Assembly: GCF_009769735.1 (NCBI RefSeq)
Contig: NZ_WSRO01000002.1
Coordinates: forward strand, 5,096,001-5,160,000
Source: Streptomyces sp. BA2
GTDB lineage: Bacteria; Actinomycetota; Actinomycetes; Streptomycetales; Streptomycetaceae
Direction: 5' to 3'
DNA: 64,000 bases
The notes under the pieces are model-generated. The model made no database searches and was not told the DNA's origin. It saw only the letters and a list, made by a program, of their open reading frames with translations. The position numbers and the translations under genes are program-made. This document shows, piece by piece, positions 49,761 through 57,442 of this stretch; the stretch's first letter is position 1; every line of letters starts with the position of its first letter.

Positions 49761-50565
49761 AGCCGATCCGCTCGCGGCCCTGGGCGCCCTGCCCGGCGTG
49801 GCCGACTCCGTGGACTCCGTGCGCAAGGCCGTGGACCGGGTCTACGGCCACCGGATCATGCGGCGCCGCAGCAATGAGGTGACCTCCGAGGCGGCCCTGC
49901 GCGGCGCCCGCGGCTCGGCGGCGCTCTCCGGGGCCGACTGGGCACTCGAAGAGGTACGCCGACGCAGTGACTTCAGTGGCGACGGCGAGGCCCGCACGAT
50001 CGGCGCGGCCCTGCGGCTGACCGCGGAGGCCGGTCAACTCCTGTCCATCTGGCGGCAGTCACCGCTCCGGGTCCTCGCGCGCCTCCATCTGGTGGCCGCC
50101 GCGGAGAACGACGAGGCGGCGGGGCGGCCGCGGCTGGCCGGTGAGCCGGTCGACGAGCCGCTGGTCGAGCTGGATGTGCCGGACTCCGACGAGGTGGCGG
50201 GCCGCCTGGAGGGGCTCTCGCAGCTGATCATCGCGGGGGGCTCCGCGCCGGCTCTCGTCACGGCGGCCGTGGTGCACGGCGAGCTGCTCAGCCTGCGCCC
50301 CTTCGGCTCGCACAACGGCCTGGTCGCGCGGGCGGCCGAGCGCATCGTCCTGGTGGGCAGCGGGCTCGACCCGAAGTCCGTCTGCCCGGCCGAGGCCGGT
50401 CATGCGGAACAGGGGCGGGCGGCCTACGTGGGGGCGCTCGACGGCTACGCGTCCGGGACGCCGGAGGGCATGGCCGCCTGGATCGCCCACTGCGGGCGTG
50501 CGGTCGAACTGGGCGTCAGGGAGTCGACGGCGGTCTGCGAGGCGATGCAGCGCGGCGCGGCCTGA
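49750..50565 (+). CDS. Fic-like protein with degenerate motif
   Basis: A 271-residue helical protein. LRPFGSHNGLVARAAERIVL aligns with the Fic motif HPFx(D/E)GNGRxxR, but His is replaced by Arg, and the GNGR by HNGL. The catalytic His is therefore missing and AMPylation is doubtful. It begins MSTTADPLAALGALPGVADS. It is conserved beside the tad region in Streptomyces as I recall, with unclear function. A strong hairpin (50615-50642) follows. Confidence 0.7.
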   Translation: MSTTADPLAALGALPGVADSVDSVRKAVDRVYGHRIMRRRSNEVTSEAALRGARGSAALSGADWALEEVRRRSDFSGDGEARTIGAALRLTAEAGQLLSIWRQSPLRVLARLHLVAAAENDEAAGRPRLAGEPVDEPLVELDVPDSDEVAGRLEGLSQLIIAGGSAPALVTAAVVHGELLSLRPFGSHNGLVARAAERIVLVGSGLDPKSVCPAEAGHAEQGRAAYVGALDGYASGTPEGMAAWIAHCGRAVELGVRESTAVCEAMQRGAA

Positions 50566-50614
50566 GGCGTCTGCGTGGGGAGAGGTCCTGCGCGAAGGGG
50601 CCCTGAACAGGGAT

Positions 50615-50642
50615 GCGGCGGTACGAGTTCTCGTACCGCCGC
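50615..50642. terminator. Perfect 28-bp hairpin
   Basis: GCGGCGGTACGAG and CTCGTACCGCCGC pair across a 2-nt TT loop, about 50 bp after the Fic-like stop codon. It may be a terminator or, given the tiny loop, a protein-binding palindrome. The rest of the 337-bp gap (50566-50902) contains no gene I can support. Confidence 0.65.
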
Positions 50643-50902
50643 TGGCATGTTCACCGTGTTACCAAGCGTCCTCGAAAGTTGCCCATCAGGTCGGGAACTT
50701 AGCCCGTTACCTGGTGCGGCTGGCCCGTAATCGACGGGTCGACGTCGCGTGGGTGCTCGGTGTTCATGCATCGGTCCGTGGGGCCTTGGTTGCGTTTAAA
50801 GGTAATCCTCTCGGATGTCCTTGGTCTCGCGGGCCGTTGACTCCTTTGTACTCCTGTCCTGGGGTAAGCGGAAGTGCTGGCACTACTTCTTTACTTTTAG
50901 GT

Positions 50903-51742
50903 TCAAATAAGGGTGAATCGGGCACGTGAGGTCCGGCGGCGGCTCACGAACCACACGAGGCCCGCGGTGGCCGCTGCGGCACCCACGGCCGCCGCCGCGA
51001 CGAGCGCGGGGCGGGACGGCCCCTGGCGCCGCTCCTTGAGCCGTACCGGCCGGTGGAAGTCGAGAATCGGCCACTCGCGCGCGAGAGCCTCGCGGCGCAG
51101 TGCGCGATCGGGGTTCACCGCGTGCGGATACCCCACGGTTTCGAGCATGGGGAGGTCTGTCGCCGAGTCGCTGTAGGCGTGGCAGCGGTCGAGGTCGTAC
51201 CCCTCGGAGTCCGCGAGCTCCTTGATCGCGGCCGCCTTGGTGGGGCCGTAGGCGTAGTACTCCACCTCGCCGGTGAAGCAGCCGTCGTCGCCGACCACCA
51301 TCCGGGTCGCCACCACCCGGTCCGCGCCGAGCAGTTCGCCGATCGGCTCGACGACCTCCGCGCCCGAGGTGGAGACGATGACGACGTCCCGGCCTGCGGT
51401 GTGGTGCTCCTCGATGAGGGACGCCGCTTCGTCGTAGATGATCGGGTCGATCAGGTCGTGCAGCGTCTCGGCGACGATTTCCTTGACCTGCTGCACGTTC
51501 CATCCGCGGCAGAGCGCGGACAGGTACTCGCGCATCCGCTCCATCTGGTCGTGGTCGGCTCCGCCGGCGAGGAAGACGAACTGTGCATATGCGGTTCGGA
51601 GTACCGCCCTGCGGTTGATCAGCCCGCCTTGGTAGAACGACTTGCTGAAGGTGAGTGTGCTCGACTTCGCAATGACCGTCTTGTCCAGGTCAAAGAAGGC
51701 GGCTGTGCGAGGCAAGGAGTGGTTTTCCACGAGGCCGAGCAT
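50903..51742 (-). CDS. HAD-IB family phosphatase with membrane anchor
   Basis: A 279-residue HAD hydrolase. Motif I is AAFFDLDKTVIA, motif II VVIVSTSGAEVVEP, motif III Lys in YGPTKAAAIKEL, and motif IV CHAYSDSATDLPML. It belongs to the SerB-like HAD-IB group often linked to 1-acylglycerol phosphate acyltransferases. A C-terminal membrane helix (ALVAAAAVGAAAATAGLVWF) and basic tail anchor it. Phosphate-ester substrate unknown. Confidence 0.9.
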   Translation of the reverse strand: MLGLVENHSLPRTAAFFDLDKTVIAKSSTLTFSKSFYQGGLINRRAVLRTAYAQFVFLAGGADHDQMERMREYLSALCRGWNVQQVKEIVAETLHDLIDPIIYDEAASLIEEHHTAGRDVVIVSTSGAEVVEPIGELLGADRVVATRMVVGDDGCFTGEVEYYAYGPTKAAAIKELADSEGYDLDRCHAYSDSATDLPMLETVGYPHAVNPDRALRREALAREWPILDFHRPVRLKERRQGPSRPALVAAAAVGAAAATAGLVWFVSRRRTSRARFTLI

Positions 51743-51842
51743 AGGCGCCCACCATTCGGCGTAAGGTGAGGCGCGTGGGTTTGCCTGAGAAGGCTCTCGG
51801 GTACACCATGGAAGTCACGGATCGTTCGCGACCGTGCTAACC

Positions 51843-51913
51843 CGGTCTGGCTCCTCCCCCCCCGAGTCGGACCGTGGGGACGACCCCCGCTCTCCCCCCC
51901 GGCGGGGGTCGTC
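51843..51913 (+). ncRNA. 6C RNA
   Basis: Two adjacent hairpins with C-rich loops. The first pairs CGGTC/GACCG and GGCTC/GAGTC (51843-51874) around a loop with eight C. The second pairs GACGACCCCCGC with GCGGGGGTCGTC (51879-51913) around seven C. This is the actinobacterial 6C motif described by Weinberg and colleagues, known to lie near chromosome-partitioning and pilus-assembly genes, as it does here (upstream of cpaE/tadA). The 5' end of the transcript probably lies further upstream, about 51780-51840. The rest of the 520-bp gap (51743-52262) shows no other gene. Confidence 0.78.
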
Positions 51914-52262
51914 GCATGTCCGGATGGGTTTTCAGGGCCTCTTCCAACCCTCATCTGATCGCCTGGCGCCTTCTGGCAGCCGTTCCGGCGATCTTTTTTC
52001 ATGCCCAAGATCCGTCACTGTGCGTAGTCGTCAGGCTGCTCTGCGGAAGTCTTCGGGATGTCACCGGTATGGGTGAAGGGGATATTCACAGACCCTGTCT
52101 TGTCCACAGTTATTGACCAAGATCCACACGTTATCCCGGATCGCTGCACGCTGATTCCGCTCGTTCTGCACGCGAAGTTCATGGCCGGATTGCTTTGGCC
52201 GGCTCATCGCTGATGTGGAACGCGGCATTCAACGGGCTTGCAGTGAGAGGGGGCTGGAGATC

Positions 52263-53405
52263 GTGGCTGGAGTGATTACACGTGAAGGGCCGCCGTCGTC
52301 CGATGGACGGCAGGGCGGACCGCTGATCGTCACGGAAGATGTGGACCTGCTGGACGACCTGCTGCGGCTGTGCGCCGCGGCGGGGGCGCGGCCCGAGGTG
52401 CAGCACGGCGTGCCGGAGCGCAGAGGCGGCTGGGACGCGGCGCCCCTGGTCCTGGTCGGGGACGACGCGGTGGACCGGGTGCGGGGCGCCGTGCGCAGGC
52501 GCGGTGTCGTGCTGGTCGGGCGGGACCAGGACGACTCGGGGGTCTGGCAGCGCGCGGTGGAGATCGGTGCCGATCACGTGCTGGTCCTGCCCGACGGCGA
52601 GCGATGGCTCGTGGACCGCATCGCCGATGTCGCCGAGGGCGTGGGGCGGCCCGCGCTCACGGTGGGAGTGATCGGCGGGAGCGGGGGAGCAGGCGCCTCG
52701 ACGCTGGCCTGCGCGCTGGCCGTCACGGCGGCCCGCGCGGGGCGGCGCACGATGCTCGTGGACGCCGACCCGCTCGGCGGCGGGCTCGATGTGCTGCTCG
52801 GCGGCGAAGCTGCCGACGGACTCCGCTGGCCCGCCTTCGCGCAGTCCAGGGGCCGTGTCGGCGGGGGCGCGCTCGAGGAGTCGCTGCCCGAGCTGCATTC
52901 CCTGCGGGTCCTGAGCTGGGATCGGGGCGACGCGGTGGTCATCGCGCCCGAGGCCATGCGGGCGGTGATCGCCGCGGCCCGCAGGCGGGGCGGGGTGGTG
53001 GTCGTGGATCTGCCGCGCCGCGTGGACGAAGGAGTGGCCGAGGCGCTTGCCCAGGTGGATCTGGGGCTCCTGGTGGTGCCCGCGGAGCTGCGCGCGGTGG
53101 CGGGGGCCAGGCGGGTCGCTTCGGCGGCGGGGATGGTGCTGCGGGACCTGCGGGCGGTGGTCGGCAGGGGCGGCGCCGGGCGCGCGGGAGGCGGCGGAAT
53201 CGACGGCTTCGGTGGATTCGACGCGGAGGAGGTCGCGCGGCTCGTCGGGCTGCCACTCGTCGGGGAACTGCCGAGGGAGCCGGGCCTGTTGGCCGCGCAG
53301 GCCGGAGGAATGCCGCCCGGAGGCGTCGCGCGAGGGCCGCTGGCGCGGTTCTGCACGGCCTTCTGGGACCGCGTTCCGGTCGACGCCACCGGAGGCGGCT
53401 CATGA
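52263..53405 (+). CDS. CpaE/Ssd-like ATPase of the tad pilus locus
   Basis: A 380-residue protein. A receiver-like N-terminal domain (LIVTEDVDLLDDLLRLCAAA) is followed by a MinD/CpaE ATPase whose P-loop is GVIGGSGGAGASTLACALAV, then MLVDADPLGGGLDVLLGG. Septum-site-determining proteins (Ssd) and CpaE-type pilus localisation factors share this form. GGAG lies 6 bp before the GTG at 52263. The next gene, tadA, overlaps its stop (ATGA). Confidence 0.87.
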   Translation: MAGVITREGPPSSDGRQGGPLIVTEDVDLLDDLLRLCAAAGARPEVQHGVPERRGGWDAAPLVLVGDDAVDRVRGAVRRRGVVLVGRDQDDSGVWQRAVEIGADHVLVLPDGERWLVDRIADVAEGVGRPALTVGVIGGSGGAGASTLACALAVTAARAGRRTMLVDADPLGGGLDVLLGGEAADGLRWPAFAQSRGRVGGGALEESLPELHSLRVLSWDRGDAVVIAPEAMRAVIAAARRRGGVVVVDLPRRVDEGVAEALAQVDLGLLVVPAELRAVAGARRVASAAGMVLRDLRAVVGRGGAGRAGGGGIDGFGGFDAEEVARLVGLPLVGELPREPGLLAAQAGGMPPGGVARGPLARFCTAFWDRVPVDATGGGS

Positions 53406-54577
53406 GCGCCGTCGTCGGGGCCAGGATGCTGGACGGGGTGCGTCAGTGGCTCGCGGAGAACGGGACGGAGCCGACCCCGGCCCGCGTGGCCGAGGCGCTG
53501 CGCGCCCAGGGCAGAGTGCTCGGTGACGCGGAAGTCCTGGGCGCGGCGGCGCGGCTGCGATCGGAGCTGGTGGGCGCGGGGCCCCTGGAGACATTGCTCG
53601 CGGACGACTCGGTGACCGATGTGCTGGTGTCCGCGCCCGACCGGGTGTGGGTGGACCGCGGCGGGGGCCTGGAGCTGACCAGCGTGTCCTTCGAGGACGC
53701 GGCGGCGGTGCGGCGGCTGGCGCAGCGGCTCGCGGCCGTGGCAGGGCGCAGGCTCGACGACGCCAGGCCCTGGGTGGACGCACGGCTCCCGGACGGCACC
53801 CGCCTCCACGCCGTGCTGCCCCCGGTCGCCGTCGGGTCGACCTGCCTCTCCCTGCGTGTCGTACGGCCCCGGGCCTTCACCCTCGCGGAACTGACCGCGG
53901 CGGGGACGGTGCCGCCGGGCGGCGACCGATTGCTGAGGGCGCTGCTCGACGCCCGGCTCTCCTACTTGATCAGTGGCGGGACGGGATCGGGCAAGACGAC
54001 GCTGCTGAGCGCGCTCCTCGGTCTCGTCGGGCCGGGGGAGCGGATCGTGCTCGCCGAGGATTCGGCGGAGCTGCGCCCGGATCACCCGCATGTGGTGCGC
54101 CTGGAGGCCAGGCCAGCGAACCAGGAGGGGGCCGGTCAGGTCGGCCTGGACGTCCTGGTGCGGCAGGCGCTGCGGATGCGCCCCGACCGGCTGGTCGTGG
54201 GCGAAGTGCGGGGCGCGGAGGTGGTCCATCTTCTGGCCGCTCTGAACACGGGCCATGAGGGCGGCTGCGGCACGGTCCACGCCAACGCCGCGGGGGACGT
54301 GCCCGCCCGCCTGGAGGCGCTGGGGACGGCGGCAGGACTCGACCGCGCCGCTCTGCACAGTCAGCTGGCGGCCGCTTTGTCCGTGGTGCTCCATCTCGTA
54401 CGGGACCGGGCCGGTCGGCGGCGGATCGCCGAGGTGCATGTCCTGGAACGCGATGCGTCGGGCCTCGTGGTGACGGTCCCTGCCCTGCGATGGGGCGAGA
54501 GGGAGTTTGTCCGGGAGCGTGGCTGGGAGCGGCTGAACTCGCTTTTGGTGAGCGGTGGTTGGAGTGGTGGGGGATGA
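53402..54577 (+). CDS. tadA: TadA secretion/pilus ATPase
   Basis: A 391-residue type II/IV secretion ATPase. Walker A is YLISGGTGSGKTTLLSALLG, the Asp box follows in IVLAEDSAELRPDHPHVVRL, and Walker B lies in RPDRLVVGEVRGAEVVHLLA. It powers assembly of the tight-adherence (Flp) pilus. Its start overlaps the cpaE-like stop and its stop overlaps tadB (ATGA), so the genes are one operon. Confidence 0.93.
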   Translation: MSAVVGARMLDGVRQWLAENGTEPTPARVAEALRAQGRVLGDAEVLGAAARLRSELVGAGPLETLLADDSVTDVLVSAPDRVWVDRGGGLELTSVSFEDAAAVRRLAQRLAAVAGRRLDDARPWVDARLPDGTRLHAVLPPVAVGSTCLSLRVVRPRAFTLAELTAAGTVPPGGDRLLRALLDARLSYLISGGTGSGKTTLLSALLGLVGPGERIVLAEDSAELRPDHPHVVRLEARPANQEGAGQVGLDVLVRQALRMRPDRLVVGEVRGAEVVHLLAALNTGHEGGCGTVHANAAGDVPARLEALGTAAGLDRAALHSQLAAALSVVLHLVRDRAGRRRIAEVHVLERDASGLVVTVPALRWGEREFVRERGWERLNSLLVSGGWSGGG

Positions 54578-55431
54578 GTGTGGCGGGGGTGGCGGCGGCA
54601 GTGTGTGCGGGAAGCGCGGCCTGGCTGGTGGTCGGGCGGGACCGAGGACGCCGGCGGACGCGGGCGGTGCTCGTGGGCGGCGGCGAGGCCGAGCCGGTGG
54701 CTTCGGCGTGGCGGAGGGCGGTGGGCCGCGCGGGCAGCCGGATGCGGCACGAGTGGTGGGCTCTGGCGGGCGGCGCGGTGGTCGCGCTGCTCGGGGATTC
54801 GGTACTGCCGCTGGTCCTGGGAGCGGCCGGGGTGCCGCTGATACGGCGCGTACGGCGAGGCAGGGACGCGCGGCTGGAAAGCGAGCGCCGGGCCACCGCG
54901 GTGATCGCGTTGTGCGGGGCGCTCGCGGGAGAGGTGCGGGCCGGGCGGCAGCCGGGAGAGGCACTGCGGGCCGCGGCGGTCGACCGGGGCCTCGGCCTCG
55001 GGCTCGGCGAGGCGCGGGCCGGCGTGCTGGCGGCGGCGCGGTTCGGCGGGGATGTTCCGGGGGCGCTTGAGGAGGCGGCGCGGGAGCCGGGGGCGCGGGG
55101 TCTTGTGGGGCTCGCGGCGTGCTGGCGGGTGGCGGTGGACCGCGGTGCGGGGCTCGCGGCGGGGCTTGAGCGGCTGGAGGGCGCGCTGCGGGCGGAGCGG
55201 GATCAACGGTCCGATCTTCGGGCCCAGTTGGCGGGAGCTCGGTCGACGGCGGTGATGCTCGCGGGGCTGCCGGTCCTCGGACTGCTCATGGGGAGCGCGC
55301 TGGGTGCGGCGCCCCTGCGGGTGTTGCTGCACACCGGGGCGGGGCTCGGGTGCCTGGCGGTGGGCGGGGCGTTGGAGGGGGTCGGCGTGTGGTGGGCGCT
55401 GCGGATCGTACGAGGGGCGGAGGAGCGATGA
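54574..55431 (+). CDS. tadB: TadB-like pilus assembly membrane protein
   Basis: A 285-residue T2SSF-domain protein. Membrane helices lie near the N terminus (MSVAGVAAAVCAGSAAWLVV), around WWALAGGAVVALLGDSVLPL, and at the C terminus. The cytoplasmic T2SSF part includes VIALCGALAGEVRAGRQPGE. It forms the inner-membrane platform with TadC. Both ends overlap neighbours by 4 bp. Confidence 0.87.
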   Translation: MSVAGVAAAVCAGSAAWLVVGRDRGRRRTRAVLVGGGEAEPVASAWRRAVGRAGSRMRHEWWALAGGAVVALLGDSVLPLVLGAAGVPLIRRVRRGRDARLESERRATAVIALCGALAGEVRAGRQPGEALRAAAVDRGLGLGLGEARAGVLAAARFGGDVPGALEEAAREPGARGLVGLAACWRVAVDRGAGLAAGLERLEGALRAERDQRSDLRAQLAGARSTAVMLAGLPVLGLLMGSALGAAPLRVLLHTGAGLGCLAVGGALEGVGVWWALRIVRGAEER

Positions 55432-56210
55432 ACCACGTTGTCCAGGAGCTGGGGGTGACCGTGTGGGGTGCGGTGGCCGTGCTGTGGCTGATGTCGGCTG
55501 CCCTTGCGGCGCGGCGTGAACGGGCGGTGCGGGGGCGTTCAGGGGTCGTACTGGGGGTGGCGGACCGGCTGCCAGGGGGCTCGCGGAGGCAGTGGTTCCG
55601 GTGGCGGGGCGCGGTGCGGGGGTGGGCGGCGGTGGCCGGGGCGGTGAGTGCCGGGTGGGTGCTGGTGGGCGGGGTTCCGGGGTGCCTGGTGGGGTTGGGT
55701 GCCGGGTACGGGGTGTGGCGTTGGTGGCGGGGGCGGGGCGCTCGCGTCGCCGAGTTCGACGCGGTGGAGGCGGCTCGGCAACTTCCCTTGGCAGCGGACC
55801 TGTTGGCGGCCTGCGTCGCTGCGGGGGCCGGGCCCGTCGTGGCCGCTCAGGCGGTCGGCGATGCCCTGAAGGGGCCTGTCGGGGAGCGGCTCGGGCAGGG
55901 GGCCGCGGAGGTGCGGCTCGGCGGTGAACCAGCCGACGCGTGGCGGAGGCTGGGCGCGATACCGGGCGCGGGAGCACTGGCTCGCCTCCTTGAGCGGGCG
56001 GGGGACTCGGGGGCTCCGGCGGCGGAGCCGGTGGCGCGCCTCGCCGCTGACTGCCGGGCGGAGCGGGGGCGCATGGCCACTGCGGCGGCGCGCAGGGCCG
56101 GAGTTCTGATGACGGCGCCGGTGGGGCTGTGCTTCTTGCCCGCGTTCATCGCGGTGGGAGTGCTGCCCGTGGTGATCGGCCTGGCGGGTGGGTTGTTGAG
56201 CGGCATCTGA
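55428..56210 (+). CDS. tadC: TadC-like pilus assembly membrane protein
   Basis: A 260-residue T2SSF-domain protein. The N-terminal helix (LGVTVWGAVAVLWLMSAALA), soluble domain (ARQLPLAADLLAACVAAGAG) and C-terminal helices (TAPVGLCFLPAFIAVGVLPV) match TadC. It pairs with TadB as the platform of the pilus machine. The ATG at 55428 overlaps the TadB stop. Confidence 0.87.
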   Translation: MNHVVQELGVTVWGAVAVLWLMSAALAARRERAVRGRSGVVLGVADRLPGGSRRQWFRWRGAVRGWAAVAGAVSAGWVLVGGVPGCLVGLGAGYGVWRWWRGRGARVAEFDAVEAARQLPLAADLLAACVAAGAGPVVAAQAVGDALKGPVGERLGQGAAEVRLGGEPADAWRRLGAIPGAGALARLLERAGDSGAPAAEPVARLAADCRAERGRMATAAARRAGVLMTAPVGLCFLPAFIAVGVLPVVIGLAGGLLSGI

Positions 56211-56269
56211 GCAGCTCGACGTGTTGATGTCTCGATGACAGAACGTACGGAAATTTCACGGGGGTTGAG

Positions 56270-56473
56270 ATGTGGGGACAGCTGTGTGCACGGGCACTGC
56301 GGCGCAAGGCGCGTGCGGTGCAAGGGGACGCGGGGATGGTCACTTCGGAGTACGCGATGGGACTGATCGCGGCGGTGGGGTTCGCCGGACTGCTCTACAA
56401 GGTGGTGACGAGCGGGCAGGTCAAGGCCGCGTTGCAGGCCGTCGTGGAGAAGGCGCTCGATGTCCAGTTCTGA
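56270..56473 (+). CDS. Flp-pilin-like DUF4244 protein
   Basis: A 67-residue protein. GDAGMVTSEYAMGLIAAVGF followed by AGLLYKVVTS resembles the processing site and hydrophobic helix of Flp-type pilins, and the gene is in the pilin position after tadC. This is the DUF4244 family. Its stop overlaps the TadE gene. It is probably the main pilus subunit or a pseudopilin. Confidence 0.87.
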   Translation: MWGQLCARALRRKARAVQGDAGMVTSEYAMGLIAAVGFAGLLYKVVTSGQVKAALQAVVEKALDVQF

Positions 56474-56852
56474 GGGGGCGCGGGGCGGCCGGGGCCGTTG
56501 TGGGGACCGGGGGTTCGTGACGGCTGAGGCGGCCGTGGTGCTGCCCACGCTGGTGCTGTTCACGATGGCGCTGGTCTGGGCGTTGCTGACCGCCTCCGCG
56601 CAGATCCAGTGCGTGGACGCGGCGCGGGCCGGGGCGCGCGCGATGGCCCGGCAGGACCCCGAGAGCGCGGCGGTGGCGGCGGCTCGGCAGGCGGCGCCGC
56701 GTGGAGCGGAGGTGGCCGTGCGGCGTGACGGCGACCTGGTGCGGGTGGAGGTCGTGGCGGACTCGCCGGGTCCTGAGGCACTGGGGCTCGGGCTGCGGGT
56801 GCGGTCGGAGGCGGTGGCGTTGGCGGAGGAGACGGTGGGGGTGGGCGCATGA
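56460..56852 (+). CDS. TadE-family pilus-assembly protein
   Basis: A 130-residue protein. The TadE-type segment RGFVTAEAAVVLPTLVLFTM followed by ALVWALLTASAQIQCVDAAR is a pseudopilin-like cleavage site plus helix. The gene starts inside the end of the pilin gene in another frame (14-bp overlap) and overlaps the next gene by 4 bp, so the chain is tightly coupled. Confidence 0.87.
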   Translation: MSSSEGARGGRGRCGDRGFVTAEAAVVLPTLVLFTMALVWALLTASAQIQCVDAARAGARAMARQDPESAAVAAARQAAPRGAEVAVRRDGDLVRVEVVADSPGPEALGLGLRVRSEAVALAEETVGVGA

Positions 56853-57331
56853 GGGGGTGGGCCGGCTGCCGAGCTGCCGGACCGGCATCGGACCGGGGAG
56901 CGGCCACGGTGTGGGTCGTCGTCGTGATGGCCGTGCTGTGCGTGGTCTGTGGCGCGGTGCTCGCGATGGGGCAGGTGATCGTCGCCCGCCACCGAGCGGG
57001 CGGCGCCGCCGACTTGGCGGCGCTCGCAGCCGCGGACCACTGGATGGAGGGGCGCTCCGGGGCGTGCGCGAGGGCCGGGCGGGTGGCCGAGGCGCAGGGG
57101 ACGCGTCTGGTGCGGTGCGCAGTGCACGGCGAGATCGCGGACGCCACTGCGGAGGCCGGCTTCGGCCCGTTCATGACGGAGGTCAGATCCAGGGCGGGCC
57201 CGGCGGGCCCGATTGCGCCAGGCCCGGCTCCGGACCCGGGGGCAGGTGCTGTGGCGCACGCCGGGCGACACCCGGACGTGCGGTCGGCGCGAGCTGCCCC
57301 AGGCCCGTCAGGCCCCCTTGTGGCCCCTGCT
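56849..57331 (+). CDS. TadG-like secreted protein, 3' end unresolved
   Basis: The N-terminal part (DRGAATVWVVVVMAVLCVVC, GQVIVARHRAGGAADLAALA, ADHWMEGRSGACARAGRVAE) is the helicase-neighbour TadE/TadG-like Flp pilus protein (Rv3660c-locus type). Its frame has no stop codon until 58861 and runs antisense through about 1.4 kb of the helicase gene. Related proteins are usually about 130-150 residues. The end given here is only the first stop in an alternative frame (TGA at 57331). A lost stop or frameshift beyond about 57,200 is likely. Confidence 0.6.
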
Positions 57332-57442
57332 GAGGAGAGCCCTGAGGCGCGGGCGGGGCGCTCTGCCGGGCGGCGACCGGGTGCGTACGCGGCGCCGCTG
57401 AGGCCGCCGGAAGCGAGCTCCGCAGCGGTCGACCGAGGCCCC

